A stretch of DNA of 64,000 bases. Origin: an uncultured Bacilli bacterium (GTDB taxonomy: Bacteria > Bacillota_I > Bacilli_A > RF39 > UBA660). This document shows, one piece after another, positions 17,972-25,954 of this stretch. Position 1 is the first letter of the stretch; every line of letters begins with the position of its first letter. Where the stretch lies: assembly GCA_934096275.1 (NCBI GenBank), contig CAKOLK010000004.1:1-64000 (forward strand). Reading direction: 5' to 3'. Below the pieces are notes generated by a model that was not told the DNA's origin, did no database searches, and worked only from the letters and a program-made list of their open reading frames with translations. Position numbers and translations under genes: made by a program.

Positions 17972-18004
17972 AAAGTTAGGATTGCCTACTTTATTTTTTT
18001 TTGG
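17972..18004 (+). terminator. Terminator of rpsT
   Basis: AAAG(T)TAGG pairs with CCTACTTT and a run of eight or more T follows. Confidence 0.75.
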
Positions 18005-18026
18005 TACAATGTATTTGGTGATTAAT

Positions 18027-18950
18027 TTGAAAAAAACTATTATAATTACATTAGTAATTTGTCTAATCGTAGTAAGTACAATTCTGGGAGTATGCTTTTA
18101 TTATAAAGATGATATTTATATTTACCATAGAAACAATATATCACATGAACTTGATAACATTAAAATAAATAAAAATGAATATTATAATGATAATAACTAT
18201 GAATTTGTTCAAAATACAGATGATTTTATTGTTAAAAATGAGAAACAACTATTTAATGTTTTTTATACAATAATCAACAGTGGTACTAACAATTTCACTT
18301 TTTATTGTGATTCTTCTTATGAAAAATGTATCTCTGATGTTATTAAAATAAATAAGAATAATGATAAGATATCTTATATAAATAATTTTGTTCATCCATT
18401 TAATCAGTTTAATAAGATTGATACTACTTATAATAAATATGGAGAAGTAACTGTAAACATTAGTAAAGTCTATAACCAAGAAGAAATAAAATACATTAAT
18501 AAAGAAACAGATAAAATAATTGAATCTAAAATAAAAAAGAATATGTCAAATAAAGAAAAAATTACTACTATTCATAATTACATTATCGACAGAAGTAAAT
18601 ATGCTACTGATGATATTAGAAATAAAAATCCTGAAGGAGAATATAATAAAGCAAGTTATATCTTAAAAAATAAATATGGTACATGTGGTGCCTATGCCGA
18701 TCTAATGAGTGTATTCTTATATAAGTTTAAAATAAATAATATAAAAGTATCTAGTGAAACACATATATGGAACCTAGTTAAAATAAATAAAGATTGGTAT
18801 CACTTAGATCTAACATGGGACGATCCCATTATGAAAGATGGTAGTGATCGTCTAGAAAGTTTATTCTTACTTATCAAGTATAAAAGACTTCAAGAATTAA
18901 ATGTCGGAGAACATAAATTCAATGAAGAAGTATTTAAAGAGGCTATTTAG
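18027..18950 (+). CDS. Membrane-anchored transglutaminase-like protein
   Basis: The start is most likely the TTG at 18027, since GGTGATTAA precedes it; the frame from 17982 overlaps the rpsT terminator. The 308-residue product has an N-terminal membrane helix (TIIITLVICLIVVSTILGVCFYY). The extracytoplasmic C-terminal domain carries the transglutaminase-like triad: Cys in YGTCGAYADLM, His in THIWNLVKI, Asp in HLDLTWDDP. Such proteins in Firmicutes are often cell-wall associated, acting as peptidases or cross-linkers; the substrate cannot be told. Its promoter -10 (TACAAT) lies at about 18005. Confidence 0.85.
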   Translation: MKKTIIITLVICLIVVSTILGVCFYYKDDIYIYHRNNISHELDNIKINKNEYYNDNNYEFVQNTDDFIVKNEKQLFNVFYTIINSGTNNFTFYCDSSYEKCISDVIKINKNNDKISYINNFVHPFNQFNKIDTTYNKYGEVTVNISKVYNQEEIKYINKETDKIIESKIKKNMSNKEKITTIHNYIIDRSKYATDDIRNKNPEGEYNKASYILKNKYGTCGAYADLMSVFLYKFKINNIKVSSETHIWNLVKINKDWYHLDLTWDDPIMKDGSDRLESLFLLIKYKRLQELNVGEHKFNEEVFKEAI

Positions 18951-18999
18951 TCTTTTTTCTTTTTACTTATTGTAATATAATATCTTTAAGGAGGACAAT

Positions 19000-19227
19000 A
19001 TGACCGAAAAAGAGAAATTACAAAGCTTGCTTATAATAACAAGTGCTATCAATGAGTGTTGCATGGAAATATCAAAAACAGATCCTGAAATGGCTACCAA
19101 CTTTGGACTATGGGCAATCACTACTTTAGGTATTGCTAAATACTTAGATGATATTAATATAACCAATTTTAATGATAATTTAATGTTTTATGAAAATAAC
19201 TTAATCATAAAACCAAAAACAAAGTAG
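19000..19227 (+). CDS. Small hypothetical protein
   Basis: A 75-aa protein of unknown family. AAGGAGGACAAT precedes the ATG. It has two cysteines in tandem (NECCMEI), helical character and no membrane segment. It is monocistronic, ending in a terminator shared with the convergent sufU. Confidence 0.7.
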   Translation: MTEKEKLQSLLIITSAINECCMEISKTDPEMATNFGLWAITTLGIAKYLDDINITNFNDNLMFYENNLIIKPKTK

Positions 19228-19249
19228 ACCAAAAAGTCTACTTTGTTTG
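19219..19249. terminator. Bidirectional terminator between the 75-aa gene and sufU
   Basis: AAAGTAGAC-CAAAAA-GTCTACTTT, a perfect 9-bp stem, overlaps the 3' ends of both convergent genes. Confidence 0.8.
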
Positions 19250-19654
19250 TTCTAATGCCTTTCTTATTGCATTCGCAGGTAATAAAGCACAATTCTTTCT
19301 ATTAGGTTGAAGATATATCTCATCATACACATTAAGATCTTTTAATAAATCTTTATCATATTCTTTTTCATTTATCATATTATCATAATTAAGTAAAATG
19401 TTAGATATCTCTTCCCTAGTCTTTCCTATTACATTTCTAAGTAATATTGATGTAGCACTAGTAGATATAGCACATGCCTCTCCATTAAATGTTATATCTT
19501 TTAAAACATCACCATCAAATGAAAAGTATATATCAATATTATCAATACATGATTCATTATTAGTATTGACCTTTAAATAATCATCTTTTGTTTCTTTATG
19601 AAAAGGATTTTGATAATTATCAAGTATTATCTCTCTTCTTAAATTACTATCCAT
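19238..19654 (-). CDS. sufU: SUF scaffold / zinc sulfurtransferase SufU
   Basis: SufU accepts sulfur from SufS and passes it to the SufBCD scaffold. The 138-aa protein has the IscU-like N-terminus (REIILDNYQNPFH) and three Cys in the expected places: NNESCIDN, GEACAIS and RKNCALLPANAI. The usual Gly/Asp near the first Cys is altered: NESCID rather than the common NPxCGD. The ATG shares its A with the sufS TAA stop. It is the last gene of the operon. Confidence 0.92.
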   Translation of the reverse strand: MDSNLRREIILDNYQNPFHKETKDDYLKVNTNNESCIDNIDIYFSFDGDVLKDITFNGEACAISTSATSILLRNVIGKTREEISNILLNYDNMINEKEYDKDLLKDLNVYDEIYLQPNRKNCALLPANAIRKALEQTK

Positions 19655-20850
19655 TATATCACCACTTCAAATATATTCTTTGATTTTTTTAATGCGTTAA
19701 TAAGAACATCAATTTCTTCTTTAGTATTATAAAAGTATAAACTAATTCTACAGGTGTTTCTAATACCTAATTCATCTTTTAATATTTTAGCACAATGATT
19801 ACCCGCTCTAACACAAATATGATATGTATTTAAATAAACTGATGTGTCTTGTGGAAATATATCCTTTAAGTTAAATAAAACTATACCAGTATCACTGTTT
19901 TCATTATATAAAATAACATTATCTATTTTTTTCAAGTTATCTATCAAATACTTTCTAAGTTCTTTTTCTTGACGTTCTATAGCATCATAACCAATACTAT
20001 TAATATAATCAATTGCTCTATTAAATCCAATTACCCCCGCTATATTAGGAGTCCCAGCTTCAAACCTAGTAGGAATACTCTTATACTCTACTTCTCCAGT
20101 TGATTCAAATATATTATTCATACCTCCACCAAAATTAATTGGTCTTGTCTCATTCAATAAATCATACTTACCATAAAGAACTCCTACTCCGGTTGGACCA
20201 AGCATTTTATGAGCAGAGAAAGCAAGAAAATCTATATTGTTTTTTAATACATCAACATTGAAATGAGGTACACTTTGAGCACCATCCACTACAAAATATA
20301 TATTATTTTCTTTACAAAGTTTTCCTATTTTTTCTACTGGTCTAATATCTCCAATTGTATTAGTAACATGCGCTATTGATATTACCTTTGTTTTAGGACC
20401 AATCATTTTAACTAACTCATCATAATCTAATTTATGATCTTTATTAAGTGGAATATATTTAACTTTTATTCCTTTTTCATTAGCAAGTTCTAACCAAGGA
20501 AGAATGTTTGATGCATGTTCTGCTTTAGTAAGAAGAACTTCATCTCCCTTTTTCAAATTATATTTCATGAAGCCAAATACTACTAAGTTAAGAGACTCAG
20601 TCGCACCACTTGTAAATACTATCTCACTATCACTTTCTGCATTTATTAATTTTCTTACTTTAGTCCTAGTTTCTTCATATAAAGTATCTACTTTTATACT
20701 ATTATCATAATCCCCACGATGAGCATTTGAAGTATACTCTGTATAATATTTAACAGTTTCATCTACTACTATGTTTGGTTTTAACGTAGTAGCGCAATTA
20801 TCAAAAAAGATAAAATCATCCTTTAATATTTTAAAATCATCACGATTCAT
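19654..20850 (-). CDS. sufS: Cysteine desulfurase SufS
   Basis: A PLP enzyme (type II desulfurase) that takes sulfur from cysteine for Fe-S cluster assembly. The 398-aa protein has the PLP lysine in AFSAHKMLGPTGVGVLYG and the active-site Cys in RAGNHCAK. NCATT and AHVTNTIGDI are also typical. The ATG at 20850 is chosen because GGAGGTGATAAA precedes it; the frame to 20874 overlaps sufD. It starts four bases after the sufD stop. Confidence 0.95.
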   Translation of the reverse strand: MNRDDFKILKDDFIFFDNCATTLKPNIVVDETVKYYTEYTSNAHRGDYDNSIKVDTLYEETRTKVRKLINAESDSEIVFTSGATESLNLVVFGFMKYNLKKGDEVLLTKAEHASNILPWLELANEKGIKVKYIPLNKDHKLDYDELVKMIGPKTKVISIAHVTNTIGDIRPVEKIGKLCKENNIYFVVDGAQSVPHFNVDVLKNNIDFLAFSAHKMLGPTGVGVLYGKYDLLNETRPINFGGGMNNIFESTGEVEYKSIPTRFEAGTPNIAGVIGFNRAIDYINSIGYDAIERQEKELRKYLIDNLKKIDNVILYNENSDTGIVLFNLKDIFPQDTSVYLNTYHICVRAGNHCAKILKDELGIRNTCRISLYFYNTKEEIDVLINALKKSKNIFEVVI

Positions 20851-20854
20851 TTTA

Positions 20855-21550
20855 TCACCTCCAGTGACTATCAATATTTTCTAATATTATTTTCCTTTCT
20901 TCATATGATATATCCATATTTCCTATTAAAAATGATTTAACTAATAACTTCTCTGAATCTAATTCATTAATTCCTCTAGTCTTTAAATAAAACATTTCAT
21001 CTTTCTTAAAATATCCAATATAAGAAGAATGATTTGCTATTACATCATCATTATCTATTATTAAGTTAGGTTTTATTAAACAATTATTATCATCAGTTAG
21101 TATTATCTTACTATCTTGATTACAAAAAACTCCATTAGCACTCTTCATTACTTTACCATTAACTATGTAATCAAGCTTATTATTTCCTAAGTTTATTCCA
21201 TGATTTATAACATTACTAACAGTCTTTTCTTTATTATGATTTATTGTTATTTCATACTTATTATCTAAAATATTAATATTAGAATAATAATAATTAAGTT
21301 CTATTCCTTCCTTATCTAAATCAATAATAGTCTTAACACTAGAATCAACAACAAATCTATTTATATATAAAGAAGATGTCATCCTATAATTAGTCTCTAT
21401 ATTGGAATCTTTTATATACTCAAACACTTTACAATCATTTAATACCTCAATAGTTATATTACTTTTAGCATTATTATAAAATATATTAGTATCTTCACTT
21501 ATAGTTATATTAGTAAGATCACTATTGTTATCTATATGTATTGTATTCAT
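20855..21550 (-). CDS. sufD: Short SufD/SufB-family scaffold protein
   Basis: SufD is part of the SufBC2D scaffold. The 231-aa protein keeps the family C-terminal signature (CNQDSKIILTDDN, PNLIIDNDDVIANHSSYIG) but is about half the usual 400-450 residues, mainly missing N-terminal sequence. The ATG at 21550 follows GAGGATTGATTTT; the GTG at 21565 is rejected because it lies inside sufC. The operon holds no second SufB/D gene, so this protein may work alone with SufC or with a SufB encoded elsewhere. Confidence 0.85.
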   Translation of the reverse strand: MNTIHIDNNSDLTNITISEDTNIFYNNAKSNITIEVLNDCKVFEYIKDSNIETNYRMTSSLYINRFVVDSSVKTIIDLDKEGIELNYYYSNINILDNKYEITINHNKEKTVSNVINHGINLGNNKLDYIVNGKVMKSANGVFCNQDSKIILTDDNNCLIKPNLIIDNDDVIANHSSYIGYFKKDEMFYLKTRGINELDSEKLLVKSFLIGNMDISYEERKIILENIDSHWR

Positions 21551-21554
21551 AAAA

Positions 21555-22316
21555 TCAATCCTCACTCACTAAAGAAACACAGTTATCAAAAGATTTATAT
21601 CCTTTTTCTTCGATTTCTTTTGCAAGAGTAGCATCTCCAGTCTTAACAATATGACCATTTGTTAAAATATGAATATAATCGGGTTTTATATAATCAAGTA
21701 TTCTTTGATAATGAGTAATCATAAGAACTGAAGTATCAGGATTATCACTCAAATAACTATTTACATTATCACATACCACTCTTAAACTATCTACATCAAG
21801 ACCAGAATCTAATTCATCTAATATAACAAACTTAGGCTTTAAAAGTTTCATCTGAAGTATCTCATTCTTCTTCTTTTCTCCTCCAGAAAAGTTTTGATTA
21901 ACAGATCTATGCATCATTTCTTTTTTTAGATCAAGTTCATCAAATGATTGCTCCATTTCCTTTATAAAATCATAAAGTCCAATAGGCTCTTCTCTTCTTT
22001 CATTAATAGCTACTTTTAAAAACTCACTATTAGTAACCCCTTCAATATCAATAGGGTTTTGAAAAGATAGAAACATACCAAGCTTTGCCCTTTCATCAGT
22101 TTCTAAATCTTTAATAGATTTATTATCTACAAGAATATCTCCACTTTCTACCTTGTAATCTTCACTTCCCATTAAAACCTTAGATAAAGTAGATTTACCT
22201 ACTCCATTTGGACCCATTATTACATGAATTTCCCCTGGATTTATTGAAAGATTTAATTTATTTAAAACTTTTTTATTATTTACTAAGACTTCTAAATCTT
22301 TTATTTCTATATGCAT
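21555..22316 (-). CDS. sufC: SUF ATPase SufC
   Basis: The ABC-type ATPase of the SUF scaffold. The 253-aa protein has Walker A GPNGVGKST, the Q-loop in LSFQNP, the signature FSGGEKKKNEI, Walker B FVILDELDSGLD and the switch His in MITHYQRIL. GGTGATTTTTT precedes the ATG. It is first in the sufC-sufD-sufS-sufU operon; sufB, normally last, is absent. Confidence 0.96.
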   Translation of the reverse strand: MHIEIKDLEVLVNNKKVLNKLNLSINPGEIHVIMGPNGVGKSTLSKVLMGSEDYKVESGDILVDNKSIKDLETDERAKLGMFLSFQNPIDIEGVTNSEFLKVAINERREEPIGLYDFIKEMEQSFDELDLKKEMMHRSVNQNFSGGEKKKNEILQMKLLKPKFVILDELDSGLDVDSLRVVCDNVNSYLSDNPDTSVLMITHYQRILDYIKPDYIHILTNGHIVKTGDATLAKEIEEKGYKSFDNCVSLVSED

Positions 22317-22406
22317 AAAAAATCACCAACTATATTTTAACACTAAATACTTGTTTTAACAAGAAATACTTTTATGTAATTTGAATATATTATAATGTAT
22401 ACTAAT

Positions 22407-22435
22407 TTGACATTTGTACAAAAATATAGTATACT
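22407..22435 (+). promoter_or_regulatory. Promoter of the cptIN-like toxin-antitoxin locus
   Basis: TTGACA, 17 bases, TATACT. The predicted RNA start is near 22442, at the first base of a 5' hairpin. Confidence 0.8.
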
Positions 22436-22441
22436 TACAGT

Positions 22442-22598
22442 ACTACTTCAAAAGTAGTGAAAATGTTTTTCGCTTCTGGATGGTGCGACTAATAAATGAT
22501 TCCAGGCGACAATGTTTTTCGCTTCCAGGTGGTGCGACTAATAAATGATCCTGGTTGAAAATGTGGAATAACTTCATCCTATGATGAAGTATTCTTTT
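22442..22598 (+). ncRNA. cptI: Type III antitoxin RNA repeats (CptI-like) with intrinsic terminator
   Basis: After a 5' hairpin (22442-22458) come two full copies and the start of a third of a 49-nt direct repeat; AATG marks each at 22462, 22511 and 22560. Inside the copies CTGGA pairs with TCCAG in copy 1 and CCAGG with CCTGG in copy 2, a compensatory change that supports RNA structure. A terminator (ACTTCATC-CTAT-GATGAAGT plus T-rich tail, 22571-22598) separates the repeats from the toxin gene, as in known type III systems, where it sets the antitoxin:toxin ratio. The toxin would cut the transcript into single antitoxin units. Confidence 0.9.
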
Positions 22599-22630
22599 AA
22601 TTTATAAGCAAATTATGGAGGTGAAGCCAC

Positions 22631-23098
22631 ATGAAAATTAAAACCGGATATTTATATCACATAAAAGATGAGTATTTCGATATTGTTAACGATGATAATT
22701 TGATGCAAAATCATGAAAGAGGTAAAAAAAGGCCAACCTATTTCACTATTAAAGACAAAAATATTTTATGGTTTATACCAATAAGTTCTAAAGTACATAA
22801 ATATAATAAAATAATAGACCAAAAAGTCAAAAGATATGGATTTTGTAACACTATAATAATAAGAAAAATAGCTGGTAATGATGTTGCAATTTTAATCCAA
22901 AATGCTTTTCCAACTATAGAAAAATACATTGATCATGTGCACACCATAAACGGAATTCCATTAAGTGTTCCTACAGATTTGCAAAATGAAATCGAAAATT
23001 TATTTAAAAATATGATTGGTTTAAAAAACAGAGGAACCAACCTATTTTTTGCTGACATTGATAAACTAAAAGAAAAAATGTTAAATGAATTGAATTAA
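22631..23098 (+). CDS. cptN: Type III toxin-antitoxin endoribonuclease, CptN/ToxN family
   Basis: A 155-aa protein resembling the CptN branch of ToxN/AbiQ toxins: KIKTGYLYHIKDEYF, NHERGKKRPTYFTI, ILWFIPISSKVHKY, ILIQNAFPT. These sequence-specific RNases are held inactive by pseudoknotted RNA repeats; several family members abort phage infection or stabilise plasmids. GGAGGTG lies seven bases upstream of the ATG. The tandem repeats and attenuator directly upstream make the assignment firm. A terminator follows the stop. Confidence 0.92.
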   Translation: MKIKTGYLYHIKDEYFDIVNDDNLMQNHERGKKRPTYFTIKDKNILWFIPISSKVHKYNKIIDQKVKRYGFCNTIIIRKIAGNDVAILIQNAFPTIEKYIDHVHTINGIPLSVPTDLQNEIENLFKNMIGLKNRGTNLFFADIDKLKEKMLNELN

Positions 23099-23132
23099 AA
23101 CTAAAGAAACACTTGATTTTCTTTAGTTTTTT
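23099..23132 (+). terminator. Terminator of cptN
   Basis: ACTAAAGAAA pairs with TTTCTTTAGT and T-runs follow. Confidence 0.75.
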
Positions 23133-23159
23133 AGTGATAATATATATGGAGATGATTAT

Positions 23160-23525
23160 ATGAATGATTGCGTATTTTGTAAAATAGTAAAAGGAGAGCT
23201 ACCTAGTTATAAGTTATATGAAGATGATGTTGTATTAGTATTCTTAAGTATTGATCCAATTAGTAATGGTCATACTCTTATTATTCCTAAGAAACATTAT
23301 ACTGACTATACTGATATTGACTTAGATACTTTGAATCATATTAATATGGTTGGTAAGAAGATGTATAACTTGCTTAATGAAAGGCTTAACTTCGAAGGAT
23401 TAAAAGTTGTTCAAAACAATGGTACTCTTCAAGAAGTAAAACATTATCATATGCATTTAATACCTGTTTATAATGAAAAAGAAATTAGTGATTTAGAAGA
23501 TATTTATAAAAAAATAAAAGGTTAA
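23160..23525 (+). CDS. HIT-family nucleotide hydrolase
   Basis: A 121-aa histidine-triad protein (HinT-like nucleoside phosphoramidase/hydrolase). The N-terminus CVFCKIVKGELPSYKLYEDD and the triad HYHMHLIPVY are diagnostic. GGAGATGATT precedes the ATG. It is monocistronic. It is slightly shorter than B. subtilis Hit. Confidence 0.94.
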   Translation: MNDCVFCKIVKGELPSYKLYEDDVVLVFLSIDPISNGHTLIIPKKHYTDYTDIDLDTLNHINMVGKKMYNLLNERLNFEGLKVVQNNGTLQEVKHYHMHLIPVYNEKEISDLEDIYKKIKG

Positions 23526-23541
23526 ACCTTTTATTTTTAGC
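23511..23541. terminator. Bidirectional terminator, HIT gene / micropeptide gene
   Basis: AAAATAAAAGGTT pairs with AACCTTTTATTTT. T-runs are present on both strands, between convergent genes. Confidence 0.75.
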
Positions 23542-23662
23542 ATGCTCTAAACGAACTTAAAATTATTGCTAATAAAATGTATAAAACTACTACTAAAACT
23601 AGTCCTGAACCACAAGATGGTCTTTTTTCTTCACATTGCACTTCACAATTTGTATTATTCAT
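23537..23662 (-). CDS. YjcZ-like small membrane protein (first copy)
   Basis: A 41-aa protein: a polar, Cys-containing N-terminus (NCEVQCEEKRPSC), a GSGLVLVVVLYILLAIILSS membrane helix and a C-terminal Cys. The pattern resembles the YjcZ/YczN family of sporulation-associated micropeptides. AGGGGGTGCAAAAT precedes the ATG. It lies 13 bp downstream of a second such gene. Confidence 0.75.
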   Translation of the reverse strand: MNNTNCEVQCEEKRPSCGSGLVLVVVLYILLAIILSSFRAC

Positions 23663-23675
23663 ATTTTGCACCCCC

Positions 23676-23753
23676 TTAGATCCAAGCACCTAGTATAATA
23701 ATTAATAAGATAAATAATACTAAAACGATTGCAGATGATGAAACATAATTCAT
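23676..23753 (-). CDS. YjcZ-like micropeptide (second copy)
   Basis: A 25-aa peptide: MNYVSSSAIVLVLFILLIII followed by LGAWI. This is very close to the YjcZ consensus (a hydrophobic IVLVLFILLIII core with G-A/S-W/Y at the end). A near-ideal site, AAAGGAGGAATAAATT, precedes the ATG. It is probably co-transcribed with the 41-aa gene and expressed during sporulation; this is inferred from the family. Confidence 0.8.
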   Translation of the reverse strand: MNYVSSSAIVLVLFILLIIILGAWI

Positions 23754-23892
23754 AATTTATTCCTCCTTTTTTATTGTTCTAAATTATTTTATGGTAAAAG
23801 TACAAAATGTGTGAATATATGTGTCTATAAATCTTGTCTTTTATCTTTTTTTTTGTTATTATAAATTATGTACTAATTAAAGGAGGATAAGT

Positions 23893-24891
23893 ATGAAAAA
23901 CTTAAAAAAATTATTTGTTTTAGCAATTTTAGTTACTGTCGTAACTGGATGTGGCAAAATACCAACACTTAAAAATGGTGAAGAAGCAGTAGTTAATACT
24001 AATAAAGGTGGAGTTTCTGCTGAAGATCTATATCAAAAATTAAAAACTAAAAATGGCACTGCTGTTATGGTTGATATGATTGATACTATTATCTTAAATG
24101 ATATGTATAAAGAGGAAACTGATGCTGAAAAGAAGTATATTGAAGAACAAGTGGCTAAATTAAAAAGTGCTGCTGAGCAATATAAATCAACTTATAGTGC
24201 AATGATTAAATACTATGGCTTTGAAAATGAAAAAGAATTAAAAGAATATTTCTCACTTACTTACAAAAGAAATCAAGCTGTTAATAAATACGTTGGTAAA
24301 TCTATAAAAGAAAAAGAATTAAAAAAATATTATGAAAAAGAAGTTTATGGAGATATTAAAGTTAAACACATTTTAATTAGTCCAGAAACTAATGATGAAA
24401 TGACTACTGAAGAAAAGAACAAAGCTGATGAAAACGCTAAAAAAGAAGCTCAATCAATTATTACAAAACTTAATAATGGTGGAGACTTTGATAAACTTGC
24501 TAAAGAATACTCTGATGATACTGCTACTGCAAGTAAAGGTGGAGATTTAGGATGGATTTCTACTGATGAAGACTTTGTTCAAGAATTCTTAGATGCTGCA
24601 TTCAAACTAGAAAAAGGAAAATATAGTTCTAGTCCAGTTAAAACTACACATGGTTACCACATCATCTATAAAACAGATGAAAAAGAAAAACCTAAATATG
24701 ATGATGTTAAACAAGATATCATTGATAAGTTAGTTGAAGAAAAGCTAAAAGATGATAGTACTTTATATTATGATACTTTGGAAGAAATAAGAAAAGATTA
24801 TGATATGGATATAGTTGATTCTGATTTATCTAAATTATATAAAGAATACATGAAAAATTTAATTGCTAATTCAAAAAATAATAATAATTAA
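23893..24891 (+). CDS. prsA: PrsA-like foldase lipoprotein (parvulin peptidyl-prolyl isomerase)
   Basis: A 332-aa exported lipoprotein that helps secreted proteins fold outside the membrane. The lipobox VVTGC puts the lipidated Cys at about residue 20. A SurA/PrsA N-domain leads to the parvulin domain (about 155-255: IKVKHILIS, KEYSDDTATASKGGDLGWI, PVKTTHGYHIIYK). AAAGGAGGATAAGT precedes the ATG. It is monocistronic. Confidence 0.93.
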   Translation: MKNLKKLFVLAILVTVVTGCGKIPTLKNGEEAVVNTNKGGVSAEDLYQKLKTKNGTAVMVDMIDTIILNDMYKEETDAEKKYIEEQVAKLKSAAEQYKSTYSAMIKYYGFENEKELKEYFSLTYKRNQAVNKYVGKSIKEKELKKYYEKEVYGDIKVKHILISPETNDEMTTEEKNKADENAKKEAQSIITKLNNGGDFDKLAKEYSDDTATASKGGDLGWISTDEDFVQEFLDAAFKLEKGKYSSSPVKTTHGYHIIYKTDEKEKPKYDDVKQDIIDKLVEEKLKDDSTLYYDTLEEIRKDYDMDIVDSDLSKLYKEYMKNLIANSKNNNN

Positions 24892-24922
24892 TAAAAGAGT
24901 AGATTTCTACTCTTTTATTCTA
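24890..24922. terminator. Bidirectional terminator prsA/recX
   Basis: AATAAAAGAGTAGA pairs with TCTACTCTTTTATT and overlaps the recX stop region. Confidence 0.8.
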
Positions 24923-25649
24923 CTTTAAAACCTTTTCTATACATATACTCTTTTATTTTATACTCTAACTCTTTACCAGTATACTTTCTAGATAATTTAC
25001 TTCTTACTTTTTCTAATTCTTTTTGATATATTTCATTATCATCTATATCATATTCACTAAGACATTTATTTATAATACTTAAATCATAACCTAAATTAAT
25101 AAGATTTTGTTTTATCTTATTTTTTAATATATAACTAGATTTATTATGATTGCTTTTAATACTCTTTTCAATGTATATATATATTTTTTCTTCTTCAATA
25201 CAATTAGTAAATATAGATAACTCATCTAAAACAGTATCCTTATCAATACCTAAATTAGTAAGTTCCGTAACGATCTTATTTGGACCAATATTCTTTAAAT
25301 TAATTGCATCCAATATATAAGACTTTGCATATACTCTTTCATCTATATACTTTTCCTGTTCTAATCTTGCTACAGCATAATCTATATCAAAATCATTATA
25401 ATCTTTTTTAAATAAATACTCTTCAATTTCTTTTCTAGTTCTTAGCTTAACCTTTATATACTTAAGAGCAACATAATAAGCCTCAAATCTCTTATTTTCT
25501 TCTAAAAACTTAGCTAAATCTTTTTCATTTACATCCTTTATAAGTAAATCATACTTTAAAATAATATCCTCATATAATGTATACTCTTCATTGTTAATAA
25601 TAACCTTATACTTACTATTACCTAAATATTTATATCCCTGTATTTTCAT
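24915..25649 (-). CDS. recX: Regulatory protein RecX
   Basis: RecX modulates RecA filaments. A 244-aa protein of three-helix repeats with typical motifs: ALKYIKVKLRTRKEIEEYL, RLEQEKYIDERVYAKSYI and NIGPNKIVTELTNLGI. An N-terminal beta-rich extension (residues 1-50) is present, as in many Firmicutes RecX proteins. The ATG at 25649 is close to the rpoZ terminator upstream. Confidence 0.88.
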   Translation of the reverse strand: MKIQGYKYLGNSKYKVIINNEEYTLYEDIILKYDLLIKDVNEKDLAKFLEENKRFEAYYVALKYIKVKLRTRKEIEEYLFKKDYNDFDIDYAVARLEQEKYIDERVYAKSYILDAINLKNIGPNKIVTELTNLGIDKDTVLDELSIFTNCIEEEKIYIYIEKSIKSNHNKSSYILKNKIKQNLINLGYDLSIINKCLSEYDIDDNEIYQKELEKVRSKLSRKYTGKELEYKIKEYMYRKGFKVE

Positions 25650-25665
25650 AAAACATCCGTAAAAA

Positions 25666-25697
25666 AAGCCTAATTATTTTTTAATAATAACTAGGCC
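25666..25697 (-). terminator. Terminator overlapping the rpoZ 3' end
   Basis: GCCTAGTTATTATT pairs with AATAATTAGGC and is followed by TTTTTTT on the minus strand. Confidence 0.75.
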
Positions 25698-25871
25698 TTC
25701 AGCGACTTCTTCAAGTGCTCTTCCAATATTTTTTACTGATTTGTATTTTTTTTCTGGTTTTTGTAAATGATGTGTTTGTCTTATTTCTTCACTTCTTTGA
25801 GCCGCTATGTGGACTAGGCGATATTTCGAATCAACAAATAACAATAATTTATCAATTGATGGATATATCAT
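25674..25871 (-). CDS. rpoZ: RNA polymerase omega subunit
   Basis: A 65-aa protein with the omega signature MIYPSIDKLL-VDSKYRLVHIAAQRSEEI and C-terminal IGRALEEVAEG. The ATG at 25871 is chosen because GGGGAGTGTGATAC precedes it. It is not next to gmk as in many Firmicutes. Confidence 0.93.
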   Translation of the reverse strand: MIYPSIDKLLLFVDSKYRLVHIAAQRSEEIRQTHHLQKPEKKYKSVKNIGRALEEVAEGLVIIKK

Positions 25872-25954
25872 ATGTATCACACTCCCCACTATAATAATAT
25901 ATTATTATTTCTCTTTACACAATAGAATTGACAAAATTAGACATTATTTTACAC

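Noticed and set aside
22462..22563. CRISPR array
   Set aside because: Only two direct copies without unrelated spacers; the context is a ToxN/CptN-type toxin gene, so this is a type III antitoxin.
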